A stretch of DNA of 64,000 bases, taken from the NCBI GenBank assembly GCA_900542325.1, contig UQMY01000011.1, forward strand, positions 1-64,000, given 5' to 3'. How positions within the stretch are numbered: the stretch's first letter is position 1; every line of letters begins with the position of its first letter. The position numbers and the translations under genes are program-made. This DNA is from an uncultured Collinsella sp. (GTDB taxonomy: Bacteria; Actinomycetota; Coriobacteriia; Coriobacteriales; Coriobacteriaceae). Shown here one piece after another: positions 35,054 through 42,888 of the stretch. Below the pieces are notes generated by a model. The model was not told the origin of the DNA, made no database searches, and saw only the letters and a program-made list of their open reading frames with translations.

Positions 35054-35061
35054 GTTACGAC

Positions 35062-35090
35062 GATCCCTTGGGGACGGAGGGATCATTTGG
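35062..35090 (+). repeat. GGGGACGGAGG repeat, single arm
   Basis: GATCCCTTGGGGACGGAGG followed by GATCATTTGG, close to the arms at 16396-16422 (minus strand) and 58365-58449. It lies just downstream of the tyrS terminator. Confidence 0.65.
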
Positions 35091-35211
35091 CGGTGCCGTT
35101 AAGCGGAAGGGGTGTTAGCGGGACTTTCTTTTGGGCATACAATGGCTATTGTCTTGCTGCGGTGAAGGCCTGTCCGCTCCGCAGCTGTTTTCTACGGTTA
35201 AAGGAGAATGT

Positions 35212-37032
35212 ATGTCCGTTGAGGTCATGAGGTCTGTGATCGAGGCCGCCGAGGGCCGCGTGCCCGTCGACACGCTGTTTACCAATGCGCAGATCGTCGA
35301 CGTGTATGGCCAGCGTGTGGCGCCCGGTAGCGTTGCCGTCAAGGACGGTGTGATCGTCGGCGTGCTCTACGATGGTCGCGACGATGCCGCTGGCACCTAC
35401 GAGGCGGCTGAGGTCGTCGACTGCCAGGGTCGCTATCTCGCTCCCGGTTTTATTGACGGGCATCTGCACATTGAGTCCTCGAACATCCGTCCCGCCGAGT
35501 ATGCTCGCATGGCCGCGACGCGCGGTACTACCACCGCCATTGCCGACAGCCACGAGATTGCCAATGTTGCCGGTCTCGACGGCTTGCGCTTTATGATCGA
35601 GGATGGCCGCCGCGCGCCCATCTCCATCAAGTACATGATGCCTTCGTGCGTGCCCGCGCTGCCCGACGAGCAGGCCGGTGCCGTGATTACCGCCGCCGAT
35701 ATGCAGGAGTTTTTTGCCGAGCATCCAGGCGATGTCTTTGGCCTGGGCGAAATGATGAACCTGCCGGGCGTCTTTATGGCCGACCCCGAGACCTGTGCTC
35801 GCATCGATGCTGCCAACCAGACGCCGTCCAAGCAGGTCGACGGCCATGCGCCGCTCGTTGCCGGTAAGGACCTCAACGCCTATGCCGCAGCGGGCATTAT
35901 CGCCGACCACGAGTCGACGATTCCCGAGGAGGCGCTCGACAAGCTATCCCGCGGCATGTATGTGATGCTGCGTGAGGGCACGTGCAGCCACGACCTGGCC
36001 AATTTGTCCCCGATGCTGCTGGAGAATCCCGCGCGCGCCCGCCGCTGCTGTTTTGCGACTGACGACCGTGCTCCCTCCGATGCGCTTTCGACCGGTATGA
36101 TCGACAACGCCTGCCGCGTGGCTATCGAGGCCGGTATTGACCCCGTGGTTGCCATCTCTATGGCGTCCCTTTCTACGGCCGAGGCGTTTGGTCTGGACCA
36201 CGGTTGTCGCGACCCGCACGAGCTCCGCGGCGCAATCGCCCCGGGCAAGCGCGCTGACCTGCTGTTGCTCGATGACCTGACGTTTGCTAAGGCTCCGCAT
36301 CGCGTATATGCCGCCGGTGCCCTGGTGGCGCAGGACGGCACCTTTGTGGGCGAGATTGCACCCGAGATGGCCGAGGTTGCGGCCCTTGCCGATGAGCTGC
36401 GTGCTTCCGTTAAACTGCCGAAGCTATCGCTCGACGTGTTCGACTATGCCTTTAAGCCGGGCGAGGCTGTGATTGACGTGGTGCCGGGTAAGGCCATCAC
36501 GGGTATGGTTCGTCCTGAGACTGACGAGGACTTGCGCCGCATTATGCTGATTGAGCGCCATGGCCGTGGCGTGTCGCTGCAGGCCGAGGGCGCCGACGGC
36601 GACGGCCCCGCGGGTCTGGGCTTGGTCGGCAAGCATATCGGCCGTGGTTGGGTGCGCGGCTTTACCATCACGGGCGGCGCCATTGCCTCCACGATCGGCC
36701 ACGACTCGCACAACGTGTGCGTGGTGGGCGACAATGCGGCGGATATGATGGCTGCCGTTGAGGCCGTGGGGCAGGGCGGCCACGTGCTGGTGCGCAACGG
36801 CGAGGTCGTGGCGCGCATTCCGCTGGCGCTCGGCGGCCTGATGAGCGAGGGCACGGCCGAGGATGTCGCCGCGCAGCACGACGACTTTATGGTCAAGGCG
36901 CGCGCCATGGGTATCGAGCCGCCGCTCGACCCCATCATGGGCATCATTTTCCTGCCCCTGCCGGTAATCCCGACGCTCCGCATCCGCCCCGAGGGCATGT
37001 TCGACGTCACGACCTTCACCTACGCCGACTAG
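35212..37032 (+). CDS. ade: Adenine deaminase
   Basis: 606 residues. It hydrolyses adenine to hypoxanthine and ammonia, feeding purine salvage or the catabolic cluster at 4-16 kb. The AdeC-type metal site appears as DGHLHIESS, followed by ADSHEIANV, GHAPLV and ADHESTIPEE; the C terminus LPVIPTLRIRPEG is characteristic. AAAGGAG precedes ATG 35212. A 29-bp arm of an inverted repeat pair begins at its stop codon. Confidence 0.96.
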   Translation: MSVEVMRSVIEAAEGRVPVDTLFTNAQIVDVYGQRVAPGSVAVKDGVIVGVLYDGRDDAAGTYEAAEVVDCQGRYLAPGFIDGHLHIESSNIRPAEYARMAATRGTTTAIADSHEIANVAGLDGLRFMIEDGRRAPISIKYMMPSCVPALPDEQAGAVITAADMQEFFAEHPGDVFGLGEMMNLPGVFMADPETCARIDAANQTPSKQVDGHAPLVAGKDLNAYAAAGIIADHESTIPEEALDKLSRGMYVMLREGTCSHDLANLSPMLLENPARARRCCFATDDRAPSDALSTGMIDNACRVAIEAGIDPVVAISMASLSTAEAFGLDHGCRDPHELRGAIAPGKRADLLLLDDLTFAKAPHRVYAAGALVAQDGTFVGEIAPEMAEVAALADELRASVKLPKLSLDVFDYAFKPGEAVIDVVPGKAITGMVRPETDEDLRRIMLIERHGRGVSLQAEGADGDGPAGLGLVGKHIGRGWVRGFTITGGAIASTIGHDSHNVCVVGDNAADMMAAVEAVGQGGHVLVRNGEVVARIPLALGGLMSEGTAEDVAAQHDDFMVKARAMGIEPPLDPIMGIIFLPLPVIPTLRIRPEGMFDVTTFTYAD

Positions 37033-37059
37033 TCATCGGGGACGTTCTTAAACGACTAG
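37031..37059 (+). repeat. Left arm of inverted pair around HAD gene
   Basis: AGTCATCGGGGACGTTCTTA followed by AACGACTAG. The reverse complement lies at 38106-38134 with one mismatch over 29 bp. The arm begins inside the stop codon of ade. Confidence 0.85.
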
Positions 37060-37163
37060 CCGTCGGGGTGGCGTGTCGCCTGACGCCGCGACCGTGAGAC
37101 CTCTGGCATGTGTGAGCTATTTGCCAGGTCCTTGTAACGTTTACGCCCGCGGAGTCTTATTTG

Positions 37164-37225
37164 AGCTCCCTTTGGGTACGTTGGAATCGGATACACGTTC
37201 GATTCCAACAAGCCCGAAGGGAGCT
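37164..37225 (+). promoter_or_regulatory. Two-tier hairpin covering the HAD gene ribosome-binding site
   Basis: AGCTCCCTTTGGG (37164-37176) pairs with CCCGAAGGGAGCT (37213-37225), enclosing a second perfect stem GTTGGAATCG/CGATTCCAAC (37180-37209). The right outer arm contains AAGGGAG, the ribosome-binding site of the gene at 37231, and is followed by TTTCT. It could block translation or act as an attenuator. Confidence 0.65.
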
Positions 37226-37230
37226 TTTCT

Positions 37231-38025
37231 ATGTTTAAACTGATTGCATCCGATATGGATGGCACGCTGCTTGACGAAAACGGCCAGGTGCCTCCCGAGA
37301 CCTACGAACTGATTCTGGCGCTACACGAGCATGGCGTGCATTTCGCCGCATCGTCAGGTCGTCGCTACGATCGCCTGTGCGAGTTCTTTGCGCCCGTTCG
37401 CGACAAGATGGACTTTGTCGCCGCTAACGGCGCCCAAGTCTACGCCGACGGTAAGATGGTAGACCGTGAGGTGTATTCCCACCTGGCGATTCGAAGGCTC
37501 GCCCAAGCCGTCAGGACGTTTCCCAATCTGCATCTTGCGCTCTTTGACCGAACCAAGTCCTTCCTGCTCGATGACGAGTGCAAGTTCGTGCGTGAGGTCG
37601 ATAAGGACCTTCCCAATGCCGAGCGTATTTGGGAGCTGCCCGATCCCAGCGTAAATATCATCAAAGCGAGTATCTTTTGCGACGACAGTGCGGTTATGGA
37701 CAGTGCGTACGTGCTACAGCGCGAACTTGGTCAGCTCTTTACTTTTGCGCCTTCGGGCAACGCGTGGATCGATGCCATGCAGCTTGGTGTGTCGAAGGCC
37801 TCGGGTATCGCGCAGCTCGCGGAGCATTACGGCATTGGGCGCGACGAGGTCATGGCGTTTGGCGACTCGATGAACGACTACGAGATCATTCGCTTTGTCG
37901 GCACGGGCTGCGCGATGGAAAACGCGCGCCCCGCGCTTAAGGCGGTGGCCGATCGCGTGGTGGGTTGCAACCGCGACCACGCCGTCCAGCAGGAGCTCCG
38001 TCGCGTGCTGGAGAGTCTCTCCTAA
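37231..38025 (+). CDS. Cof-type HAD-IIB phosphatase
   Basis: 264 residues. A haloacid-dehalogenase-fold phosphatase of the Cof/YidA group, likely acting on a sugar phosphate or similar small molecule. Motif I is SDMDGTLLDENG, motif II SSGR, motif III Lys in VSKASG and motif IV FGDSMND. Length is typical. Translation probably depends on the hairpin described upstream. The gene is bracketed by the inverted repeat pair 37031/38106. A second HAD-IIB gene faces it 119 bp downstream; the two are only distantly alike. Confidence 0.9.
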   Translation: MFKLIASDMDGTLLDENGQVPPETYELILALHEHGVHFAASSGRRYDRLCEFFAPVRDKMDFVAANGAQVYADGKMVDREVYSHLAIRRLAQAVRTFPNLHLALFDRTKSFLLDDECKFVREVDKDLPNAERIWELPDPSVNIIKASIFCDDSAVMDSAYVLQRELGQLFTFAPSGNAWIDAMQLGVSKASGIAQLAEHYGIGRDEVMAFGDSMNDYEIIRFVGTGCAMENARPALKAVADRVVGCNRDHAVQQELRRVLESLS

Positions 38026-38105
38026 TCCGGCAGATGGGGACGTTCCTTTTCTGCCGACAGTGGGGGACAGTCCTTGCAGCTTTTTGCGAAGAGTGTCCCC
38101 AGTGA

Positions 38106-38134
38106 CTAGTCGTTTAAGAACGTCCCCAATGACT
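38106..38134 (-). repeat. Right arm of inverted pair around HAD gene
   Basis: The reverse complement is AGTCATTGGGGACGTTCTTA followed by AACGACTAG, matching 37031-37059 with one mismatch. Between the HAD stop and this arm are further GGGGAC/GTCCCC fragments (GGGGACGTTCCTTTTCTG at 38036, GGGGGACAGTCC at 38063, GTGTCCCC at 38093), apparently remnants of the same family. Confidence 0.85.
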
Positions 38135-38143
38135 GACCAATGA

Positions 38144-38986
38144 CTAGGCGAGGGCGGCCATGATGGTGCGGGCGACGCCGTCGTGGTCGTTGTCGTATTT
38201 GGTGATGGCGTCGGCGGCCTCGCGATCTTCGGGCTCGGCGTTGATCATGGCCATGCCATGGCCCGCTGCCTGCAGCATGGGGATGTCGTTGATGTTGTCG
38301 CCGAACGCCCAGGCGTCGGCGAGACGCTCGCCCAGATGCTCACACAGCCACGTGAGGGCCGTTCCCTTGGTGGCGCCTTCGCCCATAACCTCGATATTCA
38401 TGGCGTACGAACGCGTGACCTCAATGCCTCCGAGCGTGTCGAGCGCCGCCGCGATGGCGTCGCGATCGGTGGGGTCGTGCCAGTACATAGCGATGCGTTC
38501 GAGCGTCTCGACCTCGTCGATTTTGCTGTCGATATTCATGTCGATCGGCGTTCGTGTGCGCTTGAGCGAAGCCGCGATGTGGGGGTCGCCGCCACAGAAC
38601 TCATCCAGACGCCCGTATAGCGAGCGGGGGAGGAAGCACTGCCCATCCGCGAAGATATCGAAGGTCACATCGTGGCCGGCGGCAATGCGATGGATGCGGT
38701 GGGCAATGCCACGGTCGAGCGGACGGCTCAAGATGCACGTGGCGCGCGAGGCGTCGGTGGGCGTATCCTCGTCGAGCTGCCAGACGCTGGCGCCGTTGGC
38801 ACAGACCGCGTAGTGCACGGCGGGATGGGCGAGGATGGGCTCAAAGACGCCTGACAGTGGACGGCCTGTGCAGGGCACAAACTCAATACCGCGGCGCGCA
38901 AGCTCGTCGAGCATCGCCCAGGTGGCGTCGCTCATCTGCTTATCACTCGTCAGCAGCGTTCCATCCATATCGGAAAACACAATCAT
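38144..38986 (-). CDS. Cof-type HAD-IIB phosphatase
   Basis: 280 residues. Motifs: FSDMDGTLLTSDK (I), CTGRPLSG (II), Lys in GATKGTAL (III) and FGDNINDIPML (IV), with a C2 cap domain in the middle. It converges with the other HAD gene, their ends separated by palindromic repeat remnants. Substrate not predictable. Confidence 0.9.
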   Translation of the reverse strand: MIVFSDMDGTLLTSDKQMSDATWAMLDELARRGIEFVPCTGRPLSGVFEPILAHPAVHYAVCANGASVWQLDEDTPTDASRATCILSRPLDRGIAHRIHRIAAGHDVTFDIFADGQCFLPRSLYGRLDEFCGGDPHIAASLKRTRTPIDMNIDSKIDEVETLERIAMYWHDPTDRDAIAAALDTLGGIEVTRSYAMNIEVMGEGATKGTALTWLCEHLGERLADAWAFGDNINDIPMLQAAGHGMAMINAEPEDREAADAITKYDNDHDGVARTIMAALA

Positions 38987-39011
38987 TTGATGCAGCCCTT
39001 TCTGCTGGCAT

Positions 39012-39050
39012 AAAAAGCGTGGCCGAGGGCGGTGATGCCCTGGCCACGCT
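39012..39050 (-). terminator. Citrate synthase terminator
   Basis: AGCGTGGCC/GGCCACGCT with an inner AGGGC/GCCCT stem; on the minus strand it is followed by TTTTTA. Confidence 0.9.
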
Positions 39051-39073
39051 CGGGTTCTATAACGGTCCGCGTC

Positions 39074-40492
39074 CTAGCGGTCGGCGAGCGGCTTGTACTC
39101 CAGCGGCTCGATCACCGGACGGTATGCCGGGCGGATGATGCGGTGCGCGCAGAAGAGCTCTTCCATGCGGTGCGCCGACCAGCCGGCCATGCGGGCGACG
39201 GCGAACAGCGGTGTAAAGAGCGTCTCGGGCACGCCGAGCATCTTGTAGATAAAGCCCGTGTACAGGTCTATGTTGGCGCAGATGGGCTTGGTCATGCCGT
39301 GCTCGCGCATCACTTGCGGGGCCAAGCGCTCGATGCGCTCGATGAGCGCGAACTCCTCGCCCAAGTCCTTCTTGGCGGCAAGCGTGCGCGCGTAACGACG
39401 GCACACCTCGGCACGCGGGTCACTCAGCGTGTAGACGGCGTGGCCCATACCGTAGATGAGACCCGTGCCGTCGAAGGCCTGCTTGTCGAGGATCTTGCCC
39501 AGGTAGGCTGCGACCTCGTCCTCGTCCTCCCAATTGGAGACATGCGCACGGATGTCCTCGTGCATGGACACGACCTTGGCGTTGGCGCCGCCGTGGCGCG
39601 GGCCCTTGAGCGAGCCGATGGCCGCGGCGTAGGCGGAATACGGGTCGGTGGCCGAGGAGGACAGCACACGGCAGGCAAACGTGGAGTTGTTGCCGCCGCC
39701 GTGCTCGGCATGCAGCATGAGCATCACGTCGAGCAGCATGGCTTCGTCACGGTTGAATGCCATGCCGCCGCGCAACACCTGCAGGATGGTCTCGGCGGTG
39801 GAAAGGCCGGGCGTGGGGTGCGGCACATGAACCTCGGAGCCGCGGCGCTTGGCGACCGAGGCCATATGCGCGAAGGCGGCGATGCGGGGGAGACGGGAGA
39901 GCATGGAAATGGCGACGTCGATTTCGTGCTCGGGCGTAATGGCGTCGGGTTCGGCGTCGAAGGCGTAGAGCAACAACACGGCGCGCTGAAGCACATTCAT
40001 GATGCTCGACGACACCGTGGTCATAGGGAACTCTTTGACGTACTCGTCGCTCAGATGTCTAAAGGCGCCCAGGCGCTCGCAAAAGCCGTCGAGCTCTTCC
40101 TTGTTGGGCAGCGAGCCCGTGATGAGCAGGTAGGCGACCTCTTCGTAGCCATAGCGATTCTCGGCCTGGGCATTGTTGACCAGATCCTCGATGCTGTAGC
40201 CGCGAAGCGTGAGCTTGCCCTGATCGGGCACGACCTTTCCGTCGACCTTGTTGTAGCCGTGCACATCCGAGATGCGAGTGAGGCCCGCGACCACGCCCGA
40301 GCCGTCGGCATTGCGCAGGCCGCGCTTGACATTGTGCTCAACAAACAGGCCCTCGTCATAAGGGTCGGTCGGCAGGCCGTGGTAGAGGCTTTCGCTCTCA
40401 GGCGAAATCTGGCGGCTTGCTTCGTAATCCAGAACCAGGCGGCTCAAGTGGTCATCGAAGCGGTAATAGATTTTCTTGGCGTCGTAGGCCAT
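39074..40492 (-). CDS. gltA: Citrate synthase
   Basis: 472 residues, condensing oxaloacetate and acetyl-CoA. Catalytic motifs are LHAEHGGGNNSTF (His), GMGHAVYTLSDPR (His) and ANIDLYTGF (Asp). GGAGAGGAG precedes the start. It is the only TCA-type gene here, consistent with a partial pathway supplying glutamate. A methylcitrate synthase cannot be fully excluded, but the long N terminus fits citrate synthase. Confidence 0.93.
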   Translation of the reverse strand: MAYDAKKIYYRFDDHLSRLVLDYEASRQISPESESLYHGLPTDPYDEGLFVEHNVKRGLRNADGSGVVAGLTRISDVHGYNKVDGKVVPDQGKLTLRGYSIEDLVNNAQAENRYGYEEVAYLLITGSLPNKEELDGFCERLGAFRHLSDEYVKEFPMTTVSSSIMNVLQRAVLLLYAFDAEPDAITPEHEIDVAISMLSRLPRIAAFAHMASVAKRRGSEVHVPHPTPGLSTAETILQVLRGGMAFNRDEAMLLDVMLMLHAEHGGGNNSTFACRVLSSSATDPYSAYAAAIGSLKGPRHGGANAKVVSMHEDIRAHVSNWEDEDEVAAYLGKILDKQAFDGTGLIYGMGHAVYTLSDPRAEVCRRYARTLAAKKDLGEEFALIERIERLAPQVMREHGMTKPICANIDLYTGFIYKMLGVPETLFTPLFAVARMAGWSAHRMEELFCAHRIIRPAYRPVIEPLEYKPLADR

Positions 40493-40569
40493 GCGCGCTC
40501 CTCTCCGGGCCGCATCGGGGTGACTTGCATGGGCATGCGCGCGTCAGGCTATCCCCAGCGGCTTGCTCG

Positions 40570-40857
40570 CTACAGGCGGTACATAAAGTTGAAGACGTCC
40601 TCGCGCTGGATGGACACGTTGACGCCCGAAAGCTCGCCGGCCTCGGCCAGGGCCTTCTGCAGCTCAGCGAAGTCGAGCTTGGACTCGGCGGTATCGGCCA
40701 GCATGGTCATGGTGAAGATGTCCTCGATAATGGACTGCGTGATGTCGCGGATGTCGACGTTGGCCTCGCCTAGGACACGGGTGACGCCGGCGACGATGCC
40801 GGGGCGGTTCTTGCCAAGGACGGTGATGACGATACGGGAGGACGAGATCTCGGCCAT
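40570..40857 (-). CDS. ACT-domain protein (UPF0237 family)
   Basis: 95 residues comprising one ACT domain (VITVLGKNRPGIVAGVTRVL, NVDIRDITQSIIEDIFTM), as in the small UPF0237 proteins. It probably binds a small ligand, perhaps an amino acid. It lies 77 bp upstream of gltA on the same strand and may be co-transcribed. Confidence 0.88.
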   Translation of the reverse strand: MAEISSSRIVITVLGKNRPGIVAGVTRVLGEANVDIRDITQSIIEDIFTMTMLADTAESKLDFAELQKALAEAGELSGVNVSIQREDVFNFMYRL

Positions 40858-41253
40858 GGGAAACCCTTTCGCGTGATTGCGGCGCGCGCGGGGCGCTCCG
40901 CTACGGTACAGTGTTCATCATTGTACCTGTCTGGCGCAAAAAAGGCGCGCTCGCTGCGGCGTTACATGCCTGCAACATGAGCGTAAGGGGGAAGGCCGTA
41001 CGGGGAAGAGCCGTCTGGCGCGTGTCCGGCTCGTGTTGGGTTGATTTCCGATCTCAGCCGAACACATTGAGCGGACAGGCCGTTCCCGCAGTCAGCCGAA
41101 CGCCTCCGACGGCTGATTCCGAACTGGAAGCGGAGGGCATCCCCGCCCTTCGGTAGGGGATACCGCTCCGCGGCGCATGCCGCGGGCGGCGCCCCTATCG
41201 GACCACCGTGACCTCAGTTGGGATGGGCCCAGCACTGCCGCGTACTCGGTGAG
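40858..41253. other. Gene-free junction of the accessory island
   Basis: The 396-bp stretch between the ACT gene and the integrase end contains no gene. It has an imperfect inverted repeat (41130-41171, GCGGAGGGCATCCCC with GGGGATACCGCTCCGC), a small palindrome CGCGGC-GCAT-GCCGCG (41170-41185), and a direct repeat TCAGCCGAAC at 41054 and 41092. The direct repeats could be integrase arm sites; no tRNA gene is present. Confidence 0.45.
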
Positions 41254-41949
41254 CTAGAGCCAACTGTTCGTCTTCACGTCGCGTATGGCGATATTTCGGT
41301 CGTCCGGCTCGGTGATGCCGTAGCCGAACGCCTGGAGCGTCTCGATGGACTCCTGGATCCTCTGTTGGAACATGGGACCCGGATCGACCCTCGGCCCGAG
41401 GTGCCCGCGCCAAAGGCACGGCGTGGCGCGCAGCATGTTATGGATTTTGGAGATGGGCTCGATGTCGGCGTAGACGTTGAGCGTCGCCATGGCGTCCTTG
41501 TGGCCGAGGATCGATTGGAGCGCCTTGATATCGCCGCCTTGGCGGATCCACTGCGTTGCGAACGTGTGGCGAAGGCCGTGGAACGTGATCAGCTCGTCGT
41601 TGGTGCCCATGAGGCCGTTGGTCTCCGAGAACGTCTTGAACGCCCTGCGGATATAGCTTGTCGTCGCGAAGGTCGCGCCCGGCTCCGACAGGATGTAGCA
41701 GTCCCCGATCTCGACCGCCCCGGTAAGGCCGCGCAAGCGCAGCTTTCCGCAGTCGATCTCGTGGGTCTCCTTCAGGAAGGGGAGTAGGCCGACCGGGTCG
41801 ATGGGGATACCCCTGGCGTCATGGGTCTTGGTGTCCTTGATGAACGAACCCATTCCCTTCGCGTACGCCACCGAGTGTCTGATCGAGATCAGGCCCGTCT
41901 CGAAATCCACATCGCACCACCGAAGGCCGCAGACCTCGCCGATTCGCAT
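41254..41949 (-). pseudogene. Tyrosine integrase, N-terminal domains missing
   Basis: 231 residues corresponding only to the catalytic domain of a phage-type tyrosine recombinase: first Arg in GMRIGEVCGLRW, HGLRHTFATQW (His/Arg), LGHKDAMATLNVY (His and Tyr nucleophile). All catalytic positions appear intact. The arm- and core-binding domains are absent. Upstream the same frame runs RAVVLALHTG directly back to the stop codon of the XRE gene (41980), so the integrase frame is continuous with that of the regulator apart from one TAG. It looks like a deletion relic from the element that brought in the ABC cassette. Confidence 0.8.
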
Positions 41950-41979
41950 CCCCGTGTGCAGGGCGAGTACGACCGCCCT

Positions 41980-42231
41980 CTAATCCTCGGCGGACCAATC
42001 GAGTCCGAACTCCTTTCGGGCATCCTCTTCGCTCATGACTTCGAGAAGGTCTCCGGGTTGGCAACGAAGGGCGAGGCATAGCTGCTCGAGTGTGTTGAAG
42101 CGAATGCCGCGAATATGCCCTTTTTTAATACGGGACAGGTTCACGGGCGTGGTTCCAATCCTTTCGGCAAGTTCGTTCGAGGAAATCTTTCGCTCGGCCA
42201 TGATCTTGTCGAGGCGAACAATTACGGGCAT
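41980..42231 (-). CDS. YozG-type XRE transcriptional regulator
   Basis: 83 residues with a Cro/CI helix-turn-helix (about 8-62: ISSNELAERIGTTPVNLSRI) of the YozG type. Such regulators are typically encoded beside DUF2975 membrane proteins, as here (the DUF2975 stop is 9 bp upstream). AAGGAAA precedes the ATG. The last residues WSAED resemble the start of an integrase catalytic region, so its natural C terminus may have been replaced at the deletion junction. Confidence 0.85.
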   Translation of the reverse strand: MPVIVRLDKIMAERKISSNELAERIGTTPVNLSRIKKGHIRGIRFNTLEQLCLALRCQPGDLLEVMSEEDARKEFGLDWSAED

Positions 42232-42240
42232 GGCGTTTCC

Positions 42241-42753
42241 TTACGCAATCTCGTCGGAGTCGAGGTACAGCTCTCGGGCGTACAAGAAGAGCTGGGAAAG
42301 CATGAACAGGACGATGCCGAGAACCAGAGAGGTCCAATCGAATGATGAAGCGATCTCTTGGGCGCCGACGGCCCCCTCGCCGCCAAACATCGAAACGGAG
42401 GTTTTGAGTGAGCCGGCGTAGAGGCTGGTGGCAGCTTGAACAACGAAGAGAATGCCGAGCACCTTCAAGCATGTCGCAGACCCTTTCTTGAAGGGGTCTC
42501 CGCTCTTGATCGTCCACACGAGAACGGCGCTGAGGATGGTCGTAGCGATACCGATGACGGCAGGGACCAATGTCGAGATCGCAAGGGCTGGATACGCGGG
42601 GGAGTCTGCAATTACAGGGTTGTCGAGCACTTCGATTGCTGGCTTTAAGGAGAACGCCACTTGTGCGATGGCGGTGGCGCAAAGGGTCGCAGAGGCTATC
42701 GCACATGCGATGCGGAAGGAATGAAGCCGGGGAGTGCGATTGTCGGAACTCAT
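42241..42753 (-). CDS. DUF2975 family membrane protein
   Basis: 170 residues with four hydrophobic segments (about 12-35, 52-80, 95-117 and 137-158), the layout of DUF2975 proteins. Function is unknown in the family; pairing with a YozG-like repressor is common. It is divergent from the ABC permease across about 135 bp of AT-rich DNA that probably contains both promoters. Confidence 0.8.
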   Translation of the reverse strand: MSSDNRTPRLHSFRIACAIASATLCATAIAQVAFSLKPAIEVLDNPVIADSPAYPALAISTLVPAVIGIATTILSAVLVWTIKSGDPFKKGSATCLKVLGILFVVQAATSLYAGSLKTSVSMFGGEGAVGAQEIASSFDWTSLVLGIVLFMLSQLFLYARELYLDSDEIA

Positions 42754-42888
42754 AATAACCTCCGAAGAATTTAAAAAACTCAGGTTACTTTTTAACAGTT
42801 TATGTTAAATTGACTTTGCCGGCAAGTAATAAGGGCCGAGCATTTTGTTCGGCCCCTCTGTTCCGACTGGATGAGGTTAAGGTTGGCG

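Noticed and set aside
35091..35211. Purine riboswitch upstream of adenine deaminase
   Set aside because: No three-way junction or conserved loop pattern could be recognised; only repeat remnants and a ribosome-binding site are seen.
39032..40876. 614-codon plus-strand frame opposite citrate synthase
   Set aside because: The minus strand carries a complete citrate synthase and an ACT protein with terminators; the plus frame is a shadow.
40858..41253. tRNA gene as integrase attachment site
   Set aside because: No cloverleaf or TTCRANNC-type T loop was found at either edge of the island.
42871..42888. ATG at 42871 as the permease start
   Set aside because: It lacks a ribosome-binding site, whereas the in-frame ATG at 42889 has GAGGTTAAGG at proper distance.
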